DNA of 64,000 nucleotides from Magnetococcales bacterium HCHbin5 (GTDB lineage Bacteria; Pseudomonadota; Magnetococcia; Magnetococcales; Magnetaquicoccaceae), in the NCBI GenBank assembly GCA_002753505.1, contig PEAG01000002.1, positions 62,001-126,000 of the forward strand. The letters run 5' to 3'. The number at the start of each line of letters is the position of its first letter. Position 1 is the first letter of the stretch. Position numbers and translations under genes: made by a program. The notes beneath the pieces were generated by a model, which made no database searches, was not told where the DNA came from, and was given only the letters and a program-made list of their open reading frames with translations. Positions 7,468-16,562 of this stretch are shown piece by piece.

Positions 7468-9624
7468 ATGAATGATGAAGCCGCAGACCGTTTGGCTATC
7501 GATGCCGCTTTTGCGGTACTGCCCTGGCCCCGGGGTCAAGGCGGTCATCAAAGGATGCTGCGCCGCTTTATCCGGTCGGCGCGCATGCGCTATTACCGGG
7601 TGGCTCCCCTGTCGTTGCTCTCCAGGCAACAGCCGTGTCTGCTCGACCTGGGGCACCCGCAGCAGGCGCGGTTGTTGGATTCCCGTCGACCGGTGATCTA
7701 CCGGGCACCGGACCTCTGTTTGCCAGCCTCCGTTCAACCCGACGCCATGGCTCAGGGTGACCATGCCCGCATTCGCGATGCACTGATGCGGGCCGATTTT
7801 ATCCTGTACCAGAGCCGGTTATCCAAACAGCGCATGGATGCACTCCACCTCCCTGCGGAGGGGCGTTGGGCGATCGTTCCCAATGGGGTATGTCTGAACC
7901 ATTTTTCGCCAGACCCTATCGGGCGACAGCGGCAGGCCGGGCAACCCCCGGTTCTGGGGGTCGTCGGGCCTGGCTGCCACCACGCTTGGCTGACGCTGCT
8001 GTTGGCAATGAGCAGAAGGCTGACGGTGCGGCCCCACCTGCTGCTGGTGGGCAGGTTTGATCCGGATTGCCAACGGGTATTGGATCAGGCCCTTTTGGAT
8101 CCCTGTTGGCAGCAGGTCATTGAATATGTGCCACGGCTGTCCGAGCTGGAGTGGGTCTCGTATTACCGGCGCATGGATTGCCTGCTGCATCCGGCGACAG
8201 GAGAGGCCGCACCCCACGAGGCGATCGAAGCACTGGCGTGCGGTGTGCCCGTGCTGTGTCCTGAGACGGCAGGCAGTGTCGAATGGATCGGGAACGGTGG
8301 GATGGTTGTACCCAACCCGGAGCCCGATGAGCCCTGGGGGGAGGGGTTGCAGGCGGCTGTGGCGGCAGGGGTGGAACGGCTGTTGGAAGATCTGCCCGCG
8401 CTGCGACGGCAGGCGCGGTTGCAGGCTGAAAAGGAAAACAATATTGAGATTATGACCCCGCTCTACCTGCGTGGGATGGGCCTGCCGCCCGGGGGGCCAT
8501 CCCGGGGGTGGAAATACACCGCCGTGCGTTCGATCGGGCAACTGTGTTACCCCTTTAGCCGCAGGGTGCGGGTCAACGGCAATGGTCGGCCCCGGATTGG
8601 TCTGGTGCTGTGGGATTGGAACATGGGGGGCATCGCCTCCTGGATGTTTCGGGTGGCGGCCGCCATGCCGGAGTTTGAGTTCCATTTTATTGCCACCCAT
8701 CTGGAGTTGCACGCCAGCCGTTGCGATGCGGTGGGCCGTTTTGCCTATACCCCGGGTTTCTGGCCCCTGGTGCGCTACCTGCGGCAGCACAACATTGACC
8801 TGCTACAGGCATCCAACAATCGTTGGCCGGTGGATGCGGCCAAGGTTGCCGGGGTGCCCAAAATTATTGAAAGGACGGATGGCACCGGTTCCTGTTGTCG
8901 GATTGCCAAGGGGGATTTGGACTGGGTGATCGTCTCTGCCGGGGGAACGGAGCCCTATATTCGCCGTTTTTGGCCTCAGGTGCCGACACAAGTGATTCGC
9001 AACAGTGTGGATTTGTCGGAGGTGGATGCCGCTCAACCACTGCGGAGTGCCGGCACCGATCAGGTGGTGATTGGCCGTTGTTCCCGTTTTGGCTGGGGCA
9101 AGCGGATGGACCTGTTGATCGATGCCATGACCGTGCTGGTGGAGCGGGGGCGGCCGGTGCAGTTGGTTCTGGCGGGGGAGGATTCCAAACTCTCTGGAGC
9201 CGCCTCTGCCGAATACAACCTGCGCCAGCAGGCGGCCCCGTTGGGTGACAAAGTCCACTTTTTTGGACGTACGGATACCCCGCTGGCACTGGCGCATGGG
9301 TTTGACATTGCCGTTTGCAGCTCCAACCCGTTCAACGAGGGGATTCCAAACTCCCTGATTGAGCCGATGGCCTGCGGCAAACCCGTGGTGGCAACCGATA
9401 TTGATCAGGTGTCGGAGTTGGTGGTTGATGGGGTCAACGGTTTTTTGGTGCCACCGGGCAACGCCATGGCGTTGGCCGATGCCCTGGACCGACTGGTAAC
9501 CGATCCCTCTTTGCGGAGGCAGATGGGGCAGGCGGCACGGCGTACCGTTGAAGAACGGTTTTCCTTTACAGTAGCGTTGGACCGTTACCGTACTCTCTAT
9601 AGGCGACTGCTGGATCTGTCCTGA
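7468..9624 (+). CDS. Two-module GT-B glycosyltransferase
   Basis: This 718-residue protein contains two glycosyltransferase-like halves. The N-terminal half (1-330) has WAIVPNGVCLNHF and later EAIEALACGVPVLCPETAGSVEWI, the nucleotide-sugar binding helix of GT4-like enzymes. The C-terminal half (370-718) repeats the fold with GLVLWDWNMGGIASWMF, then KIIERTDGTG, and NSLIEPMACGKPVVATDIDQVSEL with the E-x7-E type signature. The two halves may add successive sugars. It is divergent from the acyltransferase gene and followed by a decayed copy of its own 3' end at 9641-9725. Cytoplasmic, polysaccharide assembly. The ATG at 7468 has only a weak ribosome site. Confidence 0.88.
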   Translation: MNDEAADRLAIDAAFAVLPWPRGQGGHQRMLRRFIRSARMRYYRVAPLSLLSRQQPCLLDLGHPQQARLLDSRRPVIYRAPDLCLPASVQPDAMAQGDHARIRDALMRADFILYQSRLSKQRMDALHLPAEGRWAIVPNGVCLNHFSPDPIGRQRQAGQPPVLGVVGPGCHHAWLTLLLAMSRRLTVRPHLLLVGRFDPDCQRVLDQALLDPCWQQVIEYVPRLSELEWVSYYRRMDCLLHPATGEAAPHEAIEALACGVPVLCPETAGSVEWIGNGGMVVPNPEPDEPWGEGLQAAVAAGVERLLEDLPALRRQARLQAEKENNIEIMTPLYLRGMGLPPGGPSRGWKYTAVRSIGQLCYPFSRRVRVNGNGRPRIGLVLWDWNMGGIASWMFRVAAAMPEFEFHFIATHLELHASRCDAVGRFAYTPGFWPLVRYLRQHNIDLLQASNNRWPVDAAKVAGVPKIIERTDGTGSCCRIAKGDLDWVIVSAGGTEPYIRRFWPQVPTQVIRNSVDLSEVDAAQPLRSAGTDQVVIGRCSRFGWGKRMDLLIDAMTVLVERGRPVQLVLAGEDSKLSGAASAEYNLRQQAAPLGDKVHFFGRTDTPLALAHGFDIAVCSSNPFNEGIPNSLIEPMACGKPVVATDIDQVSELVVDGVNGFLVPPGNAMALADALDRLVTDPSLRRQMGQAARRTVEERFSFTVALDRYRTLYRRLLDLS

Positions 9625-9640
9625 AATATTTACCCTTTGT

Positions 9641-9725
9641 TACCGTTAAAGAACGGGTTTCTTTTACAGTAACGATAGGTCGTTACTGTACGCTCTATAG
9701 GCGACTGCTGGATGTATCCTGAAAC
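9641..9725 (+). pseudogene. Diverged duplicate of the glycosyltransferase 3' end
   Basis: These 85 bp match 9543-9627, the last codons and stop of the glycosyltransferase, at 72 of 85 positions by my alignment (offset 98 bp). The reading frame is preserved. The copy still encodes VTVKERVSFTV, then RYCTLYRRLLDVS and a TGA, where the intact gene has RTVEERFSFTV and RYRTLYRRLLDLS. It is best read as the tail of a second, deleted glycosyltransferase gene. The next gene's proposed ATG (9712) lies inside this relic. Confidence 0.75.
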
Positions 9726-10425
9726 GTTTGCTCCCTATCATTGTGCGGCTGGAGTGCCACCGATTCCCGGCGGGGCCATGTTTACAGGCCGGGAGGGGCG
9801 GTCCCGCTTTGTTGCACACCATTTTGCCCCATTGTGGAACGGTTCGGTGTTGGATGTCGGCTGTTTTAAACGTGAGCTGCGCGCCCACCTGCCGACCGGT
9901 TGTTTTTATGTGGGCATCGATCTGATGGGCCAACCCGACCTGGTGGTCAACCTGGACCGGGGCCATATCCCCTTTGCCGACGCCTCATTCGATGTTGTTG
10001 TCTGTGTGGATGTGCTGGAACATCTGGAGTGTATCCATCAGGTTTTTGACGAGCTGCTGCGGGTCTCCAGCAACCGGGTGCTGGTGAGTCTGCCCAACTG
10101 CTGGCATGGCAACTGGCGTTGGTTGTTGCCCGGCGCGCCACGCCATTCGGGCAAATATTATGGTTTGCCGGCACAACGGCCACCGGACCGGCATCGCTGG
10201 TTTTTCAACACCATCGAGGCGGTGGAGTTTTTGCGTATTCGCAGCAAACAGGCCGGGGCAGAGCTGGAATATCTTGATTTCAGCATGTCGGCATCTCCGG
10301 GGCGGCGTTGGCTCATGCGGCATCTGCTGGGCAAAGATCATTGGGCCTGGTCAGCCGCAGCCGTTTGGGCTGTCATCAAAAAAGGCTCCCCCTGTTCTGT
10401 ACAGCCAATGGATGGGCCGTGCTGA
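9712..10425 (+). CDS. Class I SAM-dependent methyltransferase
   Basis: This 237-residue protein carries SVLDVGCFKREL (motif I, with Cys-Phe instead of the usual Gly run), FYVGIDLMG and FDVVVCVDVLEHLE, the usual Asp-rich motif III. RVLVSLPNC and the late RHRWFFNTIEAVEFL segment are typical of methyltransferases found with sugar polymer genes. The first ATG at 9712 lies in the decayed glycosyltransferase tail. A second ATG at 9778 follows GGCGGGG and would give 215 residues, still with the whole fold. It converges on the next methyltransferase with only 3 bp between stop codons. The substrate is unknown. Confidence 0.8.
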   Translation: MYPETFAPYHCAAGVPPIPGGAMFTGREGRSRFVAHHFAPLWNGSVLDVGCFKRELRAHLPTGCFYVGIDLMGQPDLVVNLDRGHIPFADASFDVVVCVDVLEHLECIHQVFDELLRVSSNRVLVSLPNCWHGNWRWLLPGAPRHSGKYYGLPAQRPPDRHRWFFNTIEAVEFLRIRSKQAGAELEYLDFSMSASPGRRWLMRHLLGKDHWAWSAAAVWAVIKKGSPCSVQPMDGPC

Positions 10426-10428
10426 TTG

Positions 10429-11352
10429 TCAGGTTTCTGCCGGAGCGAACAGGCGCGGCATGTGGTTGTGTATCGGGTATTCGTGGTGACACGAGGGGCA
10501 GAGAATAAGCTCTGCCGAGCAGATCAGGTCGACGGCGTGGCAGGCCGGGCAGCGCAGCAGGTGGGATATGTCCAGATTTTTGTTGCGACCGTGTTGGGAA
10601 AGCATGGTCCGCAACCCGTTCAGCACCCGGTTTTTTAGCGTCGGTCCCGACTCGGCCTCTGTCTTGGCCTGTGCAGACTCCTGGTACTCCCAGCTGGCGT
10701 CGTCCTCGGGGTTGAGTACGACAAACTGGATCTTGTCCTGCCAATAATAGCGCACATGAAAAGCGAAGGGGTGGCGTGGAATCGCTCGGCCCGTCAGCGG
10801 AAAGCGTGCCGTCGTCAGCAGGGGTTTTAACCGGTGTTCGTAGAGCTCCGTCAAGTCGGGATCGCTGACCCACGCCACCTTTTTGCGGATCAGCAAGGTC
10901 TCATTGCGCAGGGTGATTTCCAGTTTGTGGAAACGATGGGGGTTGATCCGTTCATAAAATGCGTCGGGCACCTCGATATAACCCGCCTTGGCCACCCGTT
11001 GCAGCTCTTCAAGAAAACGTGCCGGGTCGGAAGAGTGTTCCAGTACATGGGAGGCAATCACAAAATCGAACGCCTTGTCCCGGAAAGGCAGATTTTCCAC
11101 CAGACCCAGCACGGTGGGGCGATCCATTACCAGCGGAACCCAATAGCGTTCACCGGATGTCTCGTAGGCATCGAGCAGCAGATTGGAGCGTGCATAGGGG
11201 TTGCCCCCGGATCCCACTTCCAGTACCAGGGCCTCCTTGGCAACAGGGCAGTGCAGACGGCGCAACGACCAGGCGATCCCCTCAAAGCCCAGGCGTTTGA
11301 ACAATCGCATAAGCCAAGATTCACTGGTAAAATGCGATGTCCCATACGCCAT
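10429..11352 (-). CDS. SAM-dependent methyltransferase with C-terminal zinc ribbon
   Basis: This 307-residue protein starts at ATG 11352 behind GGGGAGAG. ALVLEVGSGGNPYAR is SAM motif I, and FDFVIASHVLEHSSDPARFL is the motif II/III region. The C-terminal 45 residues carry LLRCPACHAVDL then LILCPSCHHEYPI, two CxxC knuckles resembling a Trm112-like ribbon fused to the methylase. This fusion occurs in methyltransferases of surface polysaccharide loci. The likely role is methylation of a sugar or of the growing chain. It is transcribed away from the preceding gene and in the same direction as the two GT4 genes further right. Confidence 0.82.
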   Translation of the reverse strand: MAYGTSHFTSESWLMRLFKRLGFEGIAWSLRRLHCPVAKEALVLEVGSGGNPYARSNLLLDAYETSGERYWVPLVMDRPTVLGLVENLPFRDKAFDFVIASHVLEHSSDPARFLEELQRVAKAGYIEVPDAFYERINPHRFHKLEITLRNETLLIRKKVAWVSDPDLTELYEHRLKPLLTTARFPLTGRAIPRHPFAFHVRYYWQDKIQFVVLNPEDDASWEYQESAQAKTEAESGPTLKNRVLNGLRTMLSQHGRNKNLDISHLLRCPACHAVDLICSAELILCPSCHHEYPIHNHMPRLFAPAET

Positions 11353-11469
11353 GACTCTCTCCCCTGAAATATTGTATGATGCACACCCCGACAGGGCAAT
11401 GTATCGGTATCCATTTGCTTTGGCAAGAATAAAATCGATGGGTTGCGGAGAGGGTGTTCCGGGTTTCCG

Positions 11470-12636
11470 TTACGGATCCCGCAACAGCTGTTGGTAGTGC
11501 GCCAGATGCTCTTTGGCGATGCGGCCTGTTTCATAACGGCGCACCGTGGCCAGGCCGCCAGCCACCAATCGTTGCCGCAGTTCGCTATCCAGCCAGAGGC
11601 GATGCGTGGCCTGGGCAACCGCTTCCGGTTGATCCAACGGCACCAACAGACCATTGACCTCGTGCTGGACCAGATCCCGGGTGCCGAACACTTGGGTGGC
11701 AATCAGGGGGATGCCGCTGGCCATGGCCTCCAGGGCGACCATCGGCATCCCTTCCCGTTCGCTTAACAGCCATACCACACCGGCTGCGCGGATCAATTCA
11801 GGAACATCACGTCGCACGCCCAGAAAAATGACCCGTCCCGCCAGGGGGGGCTGTTGGGCCTGATGCTCCAGTCGTGACCGCTCTGCCCCATCTCCTGCCA
11901 CCCACAACTCGGCCGCCGGGGCGTGTTCCAGCCAAGCGCGAAGGGCCAGGAGACCCATGTGGACCCGCTTTAGCGGGTAGAGGGTACCCACCATGATGGC
12001 CCGCTCCGGCAGGGTTGACCGATACGGGGCGGGGTGGCAGGCCGTCAGATCCACCGGATTGGGCTGGATAAGGATGGTATGGGGCTCCTGCTGCAGCCCC
12101 TGAGCCTGATGATGGGCCACCGAAGGGGAGACTGCCAACAGGCGACAGCGAGCGGCAGCGATGGCGCGGGTGTACAGCAGACGCCGCCAGCGCGAGGGTA
12201 AATCGTCGGCTGTCAGGCAGGGATCCCGCCCGTGGGCGGTATAGAGTGTCTTCGCACCCGCTGCACGGGCAGCCGCTCCGCCCCAAACCAGGCTGTGCAT
12301 GAGGTGAAAATGGGCGATGTCCGGTTTGAGGGTGCGGAAAAAATGCCACAGTTGGCGGCGGATGCGCCAATGCCGATCCTGGCGGTAAAAACGGATCGGG
12401 CCCTGCTCATAGAGGGCAAGCCGATGGATGTGGACACCACTGTTGGCCAATTCGTCCTGATATTCGCAGCGGGGACCGATCACCACCAGGTGAACCTCAA
12501 CCCCCAGGTGGGCCAGACTGCGGCACAAGGCGGCCACCACGGACTCTGCTCCGGCCCGGCGCATGTCCGGCAGCACCATGGCCAATCGGATCGCTTGGCC
12601 GTTTTTTGGCGGGTCCGGATCATGGGCAGCCGTCAT
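11470..12636 (-). CDS. GT4-family glycosyltransferase
   Basis: This 388-residue GT-B enzyme has MVLPDMRRAGAESVV at the acceptor-side start, then RAIMVGTLYPLKRVHMGLLAL in the middle. The donor-binding helix is EREGMPMVALEAMASGIPLIAT, with the conserved Glu pair. It ends with a C-terminal crossover helix. The start ATG at 12636 overlaps the stop of the upstream glycosyltransferase (ATGA), so the two are translationally coupled. Predicted cytoplasmic retaining glycosyltransferase for polysaccharide assembly; sugar and linkage unknown. Confidence 0.88.
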   Translation of the reverse strand: MTAAHDPDPPKNGQAIRLAMVLPDMRRAGAESVVAALCRSLAHLGVEVHLVVIGPRCEYQDELANSGVHIHRLALYEQGPIRFYRQDRHWRIRRQLWHFFRTLKPDIAHFHLMHSLVWGGAAARAAGAKTLYTAHGRDPCLTADDLPSRWRRLLYTRAIAAARCRLLAVSPSVAHHQAQGLQQEPHTILIQPNPVDLTACHPAPYRSTLPERAIMVGTLYPLKRVHMGLLALRAWLEHAPAAELWVAGDGAERSRLEHQAQQPPLAGRVIFLGVRRDVPELIRAAGVVWLLSEREGMPMVALEAMASGIPLIATQVFGTRDLVQHEVNGLLVPLDQPEAVAQATHRLWLDSELRQRLVAGGLATVRRYETGRIAKEHLAHYQQLLRDP

Positions 12637-13859
12637 CGGCTGGCGTCCTGAATCAGTTGATGCCAGGCGGTCAGGGCAATGGTGCGGTCAAATCGCTCCA
12701 TGAACAGTTGGCGGGCGGCCTCTCCCATCTGCTGGCACAGCCGGGGGTTGTCTGCCCAGGCAACCAGTTGCCGGGCTACGGCCTGGCTGTCACCCACACG
12801 GCAGGTCACACCGCAGCCAGCCGCCTGCAACAGGGGCGGGATCTCCCCCTGCTGATCCCCAATGTAGAGCGTGGGCCGACCGGCTGCCAGGATGCCATAC
12901 CACTTGCTGGGTACAATCAACCCCTCCAGGCTTGGCAACAGGGAGAGCCAATGGATGTCCGGCAGCGTCAGGCTGTAGGGAAGCATGGCACGCGGCTGGT
13001 AGGGTTGCAGCAGAATATTGGTCAATTGTGCGGTTTTGATGCGTGCGGCCAAACGGGCCTGTCCCGCTCCCCCGCCGATAAACAGAAAGCGGATTCTGGG
13101 GTGCTGTTTGAGCTGCTCGGCGGCGGCCAGCAGGGTGTCCAGTTCGTGGGCTCGGCCCAGATTGCCGGAATAGCCCACGACAAAAAAATCTGTGAGCCCC
13201 CACGCTGTTCGCAGCGGGTTTTCCTCGGCTCTTATCGGGGTGATGGTTTGACCATCGGACCAGTTGTGGATGACACGAATCCGTTCCGCCGGGATCGCCT
13301 CGCCGCGCAACCGTTCAGCCATCCGGTCACCCAGCACCACATTCCGGCTGGCCTGTTGCCAGGTGTGGTTGCGCCACCGTTGCAGCAGGCGTATACCCTG
13401 TCTGCCGAGTGGCCGCACGCCCAGGAGCGTCGCCACTTCGGGGAAAACATCCTGGTTCCAGGTCAGCAGCGCGGCGTGACGGAGCCGGATGACGGGCCAC
13501 TGGGTAACGGCCAGCAGTGGGGGATCGGTCAACACCACGACCAGATCCTTTGGCCTGGCCCAACGGAACAGCATGAGCGCAGCACTCAGGTGGAAGGTGA
13601 GATAGTCGATGGCGCGGCCCGGCAAAAAGTGGCGACCAAACCGGGAACTCCAGACGCGATGCACCTGGACAGCATCGACTGTCTCTTCGCTGGGCAGACG
13701 ATCCAGCGGATCATCATAACGCATGCGGCTGGTGATGACATGCACAGGAATACCCCGATGGGCCAGATCGACAGCCAGGTCAGAGAGCAACTGACTGGTC
13801 GCCGAATGGTCCGGGGCAAAAAAACGGTTGAGAAAAATAATTTTTCTGGAACAGTGCAT
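12633..13859 (-). CDS. WbuB-like GT4-family glycosyltransferase
   Basis: This 408-residue protein begins IIFLNRFFAPDHSATSQLL, the opening shared by WbuB-type N-acetylfucosamine transferases. LLTWNQDVFPEVATLLG and ERIRVIHNWSDGQTI are further family signatures, followed by VGYSGNLGRAHELDTLL and a C-terminal donor site near GLIVPSKWYGILAAGRPTLYI. It ends with the ATGA overlap that couples it to the next glycosyltransferase. WbuB relatives add amino-deoxy sugars in O-antigen or exopolysaccharide synthesis; the donor here is not established. No strong Shine-Dalgarno sequence is visible before ATG 13859. Confidence 0.85.
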   Translation of the reverse strand: MHCSRKIIFLNRFFAPDHSATSQLLSDLAVDLAHRGIPVHVITSRMRYDDPLDRLPSEETVDAVQVHRVWSSRFGRHFLPGRAIDYLTFHLSAALMLFRWARPKDLVVVLTDPPLLAVTQWPVIRLRHAALLTWNQDVFPEVATLLGVRPLGRQGIRLLQRWRNHTWQQASRNVVLGDRMAERLRGEAIPAERIRVIHNWSDGQTITPIRAEENPLRTAWGLTDFFVVGYSGNLGRAHELDTLLAAAEQLKQHPRIRFLFIGGGAGQARLAARIKTAQLTNILLQPYQPRAMLPYSLTLPDIHWLSLLPSLEGLIVPSKWYGILAAGRPTLYIGDQQGEIPPLLQAAGCGVTCRVGDSQAVARQLVAWADNPRLCQQMGEAARQLFMERFDRTIALTAWHQLIQDASR

Positions 13860-13950
13860 GGCAGCAGAGTGATCCTGTCCGTTGATGGCGGAGACAATCA
13901 GAATTATCCAATGAATAAATATTTTTTCAATGGTTGATGGAGAGTGTGTG

Positions 13951-15501
13951 ATGACACAAACCGATGATCCCGGTTCATGGCGCAGGTTTTTCAGGTATGC
14001 TCTGCTGTGGATTGTGACGGTATCGGCCGGTGGGGAGCCGGTTGCTGCCCCGTCAACCGCTCAGCCAGCCTATAGCACATCCGCACATCTGCTCTACCCG
14101 GACAGGGATCTCAAGCCCGCTGCCAGCCGATTGACCGGGGCGGATTGGCTTAAAATCATTCGGGAGCGGATACCACCCCTGACGCATGAGCGGGGCAAAC
14201 GGTGGCCGTTGATTTTTATCGCGGGTGTCGGGTTCGAGCCGTTGTCGGTGGCAGAGATACGGATGTTGTTGGAAAGGGGGATCACCCAGCACCTGGAGCT
14301 GAAAAGTTCCGCCATCGCCGCCGCCCGTCGACTCAAAGAGGCAGGCGCGCCCGTCATCCTGTTTGATGGCCGCAATGGCGCGTGGCCCTACAATCTGGAA
14401 AAAGACAAAAGCCAGTGGGCCCATCAATATCCCGACGCCCTGAAGGTGGATGAGCATTGGCGGGATCTGCCCTCGCCAGCCCTGTTTCGCGGTTGGGCGG
14501 TGGCCGCCGATCAGCTGCGTGCCACCCTGAACCGGTTTCGCCAGGAGCAGATACCGGTGGATGCCATCTGGCTGGATTATGAAAATGAGCCCAGCATGGC
14601 CAACTATTTTGCCACGATCCTCTCTCCCAACAGCCGCGCCTTGTTGCCCGAGTCGGCATTGGCCAACGAAAAGGCCTTTCGCCTCTATTGTCGCCAATTG
14701 TGGGTGCAACTGCTGTCAACCTATGTGGCGGGACCGGCACGGGAAATATTTCCCCGTCTCTCCATCACCAATTGGGTTGTGACCCTCTCTTCCGTGGAGC
14801 AGCCGGTGCTGGACTGGACCAATGAACCCCATCCCCCCATGGGGCCCACCCTGTTTACGGCGACCAATCCGATCGCCTATGGCATTGACACCGCTTTTCT
14901 CGCTTTATGGCAAAAAGAGTTTGTTCTCGATCAGGAGCATGTCGACCAGTTTTATACCCACATCCTGCTGCGGCAAATATCGGCAGACAGCTCCAATCGC
15001 CAGCAACAGGCTCCCTACATGGCGTCCATACCCTGGGTGGGTCGCTGGGTGGCAGACCATCCAGGCAAGAAGGTACCCATCATGAGTCGGGAACGCTATC
15101 GGGAGGTGTTGCGCCACCTGTGGTTGCGGGGCATTGACGGGATGCAGGTGTTCAATCCGATCCATGCACAGGACAGGGTGGGCATGGCAATCGCCGAGGT
15201 GGAGGATACCACCGCCGTCTACAACGAGATGCTGGGCTACCGGGAGTTCCTGGAAAAGGGTACCCCGATCAACCTGAACTATCCGGCGATCCAGTCCGAG
15301 GGTGCCCTCTGGTCGGGGTTGCGCTACCAGGACGAGGCGATTGTGCGGGTTTTTTGGCAGGGAACCGCGATTGGATTGTTGGAGATTGAACCATGGCCAG
15401 GCAGCAAGGTGACCTTGAGCAATCCCCTGCGCGGCGCGACATACCGCTTGCACCGTGAAAAAAAAGACGATACAATTCAAATTGTTTCTGTAAATCGTTG
15501 A
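13951..15501 (+). CDS. Exported glycosidase-like TIM-barrel protein
   Basis: I place the start at ATG 13951 behind GGAGAG; the frame also opens at 13930. The 516-residue product has a signal-like segment (FFRYALLWIVTVSAGGEPVAA). WLIFIAGVGFEPLS-like strands, APVILFDGRNGAWPYNL and VDAIWLDYENEPSM follow, the last placing an Asp and two Glu at a strand end as in glycoside hydrolase barrels. The C-terminal 70 residues look like a beta-sandwich. I do not recognise a named GH family. It heads an operon with a Sel1-repeat and a FecR-domain protein and lies next to polysaccharide genes, so a polymer-trimming role is plausible but unproven. Confidence 0.6.
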   Translation: MTQTDDPGSWRRFFRYALLWIVTVSAGGEPVAAPSTAQPAYSTSAHLLYPDRDLKPAASRLTGADWLKIIRERIPPLTHERGKRWPLIFIAGVGFEPLSVAEIRMLLERGITQHLELKSSAIAAARRLKEAGAPVILFDGRNGAWPYNLEKDKSQWAHQYPDALKVDEHWRDLPSPALFRGWAVAADQLRATLNRFRQEQIPVDAIWLDYENEPSMANYFATILSPNSRALLPESALANEKAFRLYCRQLWVQLLSTYVAGPAREIFPRLSITNWVVTLSSVEQPVLDWTNEPHPPMGPTLFTATNPIAYGIDTAFLALWQKEFVLDQEHVDQFYTHILLRQISADSSNRQQQAPYMASIPWVGRWVADHPGKKVPIMSRERYREVLRHLWLRGIDGMQVFNPIHAQDRVGMAIAEVEDTTAVYNEMLGYREFLEKGTPINLNYPAIQSEGALWSGLRYQDEAIVRVFWQGTAIGLLEIEPWPGSKVTLSNPLRGATYRLHREKKDDTIQIVSVNR

Positions 15502-15536
15502 CCTGATGTGACCGCAGACGAAGGGTGGAAAAGCGC

Positions 15537-16562
15537 ATGATCTCCAGATCCGGGAAGCTTCTGCCACACATGTCGATTCTCTTGCTGCTTGTTCTGACCC
15601 ACTGGTCCCGTATCGCCGTGGGAGAGGAGCCCACGCCGCAGCAACCGCTGGATCAGACCGAACAGGGTCATGTGGAGGCATGGCTGGAGAAGGGGTATGC
15701 GCTTCTGCGTGGACGTGACGCCTCTCCGGATGCTGCGGCCGCTATCCCGTGGCTGCGGAAGGCCGCTGAACAGGGCAACGGCATGGCTCAAATCCAACTG
15801 GCTGAACTGTACGTCACCGGCCAGGGCGTTGCACCGGACACCAAAGCGGCCATACGCTGGTATCAGATGGCCGCTGAACAGGGGATTGCCACGGCACAAT
15901 TTTATTTGGCTGAACTCCATTTCCGGGGTGAGGAGGGGAGCCTGGGGATTCAGGAGGCCGTACGGTGGTATGGCAAGGCGGCGGAACAGGGTATCGCCAT
16001 CAGCGCGGTCAAGCTGGCTGACATTCTGATCAATGGCGAGGGAGTGGAGCCGGACCCGGAGGAGGCCATGCGCTGGTACCGCAAGGCGGCGGATCTGGGC
16101 AATACCGACGCCTGTTTGGCCTTGGCCTATCGCTACTACAACGGCTTTGGTGTGGAGAAAGATCCGTTGATGGCCATGCGCTGGTATCTGCAGGCCGCTG
16201 AGCAGGGCAACGCCGAGGCACAGCTTAAACTGGCCTACCAATATTACAGCGGCCGTGGTGTCCCGAAAGATGACAGGTCGGCCTTTCAATGGTTTCGCCG
16301 GGCGGCGGAGCAGGGGTTGGCTGAGGCGCAGTTGGGTCTGGCCGGTCTTTATGCCTATGGGCAGGGGACGGATCGGGACTATGTGGCAGCCTATGTCTGG
16401 TTCAACTTGGCCGCGACCGGCGACGAGGCAGACGAGTTGACCAAACGGGCCCGTGCCGGGCGCGCAATGGCGGCCAAACAGTTGACCCCCGACCAGTTGG
16501 CCGATGCCCAACGGCTGGCGGCTGAGCGGTTTTTTAATCGACGACCCAGTGAACAACCATGA
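15537..16562 (+). CDS. Sel1-repeat (TPR-like) exported protein
   Basis: This is a signal peptide (SILLLLVLTHWSRIAVG) followed by about seven 36-residue Sel1 units. Each has an A-x-RWYxxAAEQG helix and an A-x-LAxLY-x-G-x-GV turn. Sel1 arrays are helical scaffolds for protein-protein contact, usually periplasmic when exported. ATG 15537 lies 11 nt after AAGGG; the GTG at 15525 is directly abutted by that sequence, so it is less likely. The stop overlaps the FecR-domain gene start (ATGA, 16559-16562), so the two products are probably made in fixed ratio and may interact. Confidence 0.88.
   Translation: MISRSGKLLPHMSILLLLVLTHWSRIAVGEEPTPQQPLDQTEQGHVEAWLEKGYALLRGRDASPDAAAAIPWLRKAAEQGNGMAQIQLAELYVTGQGVAPDTKAAIRWYQMAAEQGIATAQFYLAELHFRGEEGSLGIQEAVRWYGKAAEQGIAISAVKLADILINGEGVEPDPEEAMRWYRKAADLGNTDACLALAYRYYNGFGVEKDPLMAMRWYLQAAEQGNAEAQLKLAYQYYSGRGVPKDDRSAFQWFRRAAEQGLAEAQLGLAGLYAYGQGTDRDYVAAYVWFNLAATGDEADELTKRARAGRAMAAKQLTPDQLADAQRLAAERFFNRRPSEQP

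Noticed and set aside
7270-7764. Upstream extension of the acyltransferase-like frame
   Set aside because: It overlaps the divergent glycosyltransferase gene, lacks family similarity and reads as non-coding sequence; GTG 7269 fits better.
12606-13937. 443-residue plus-strand frame
   Set aside because: Antisense to the WbuB-like glycosyltransferase.
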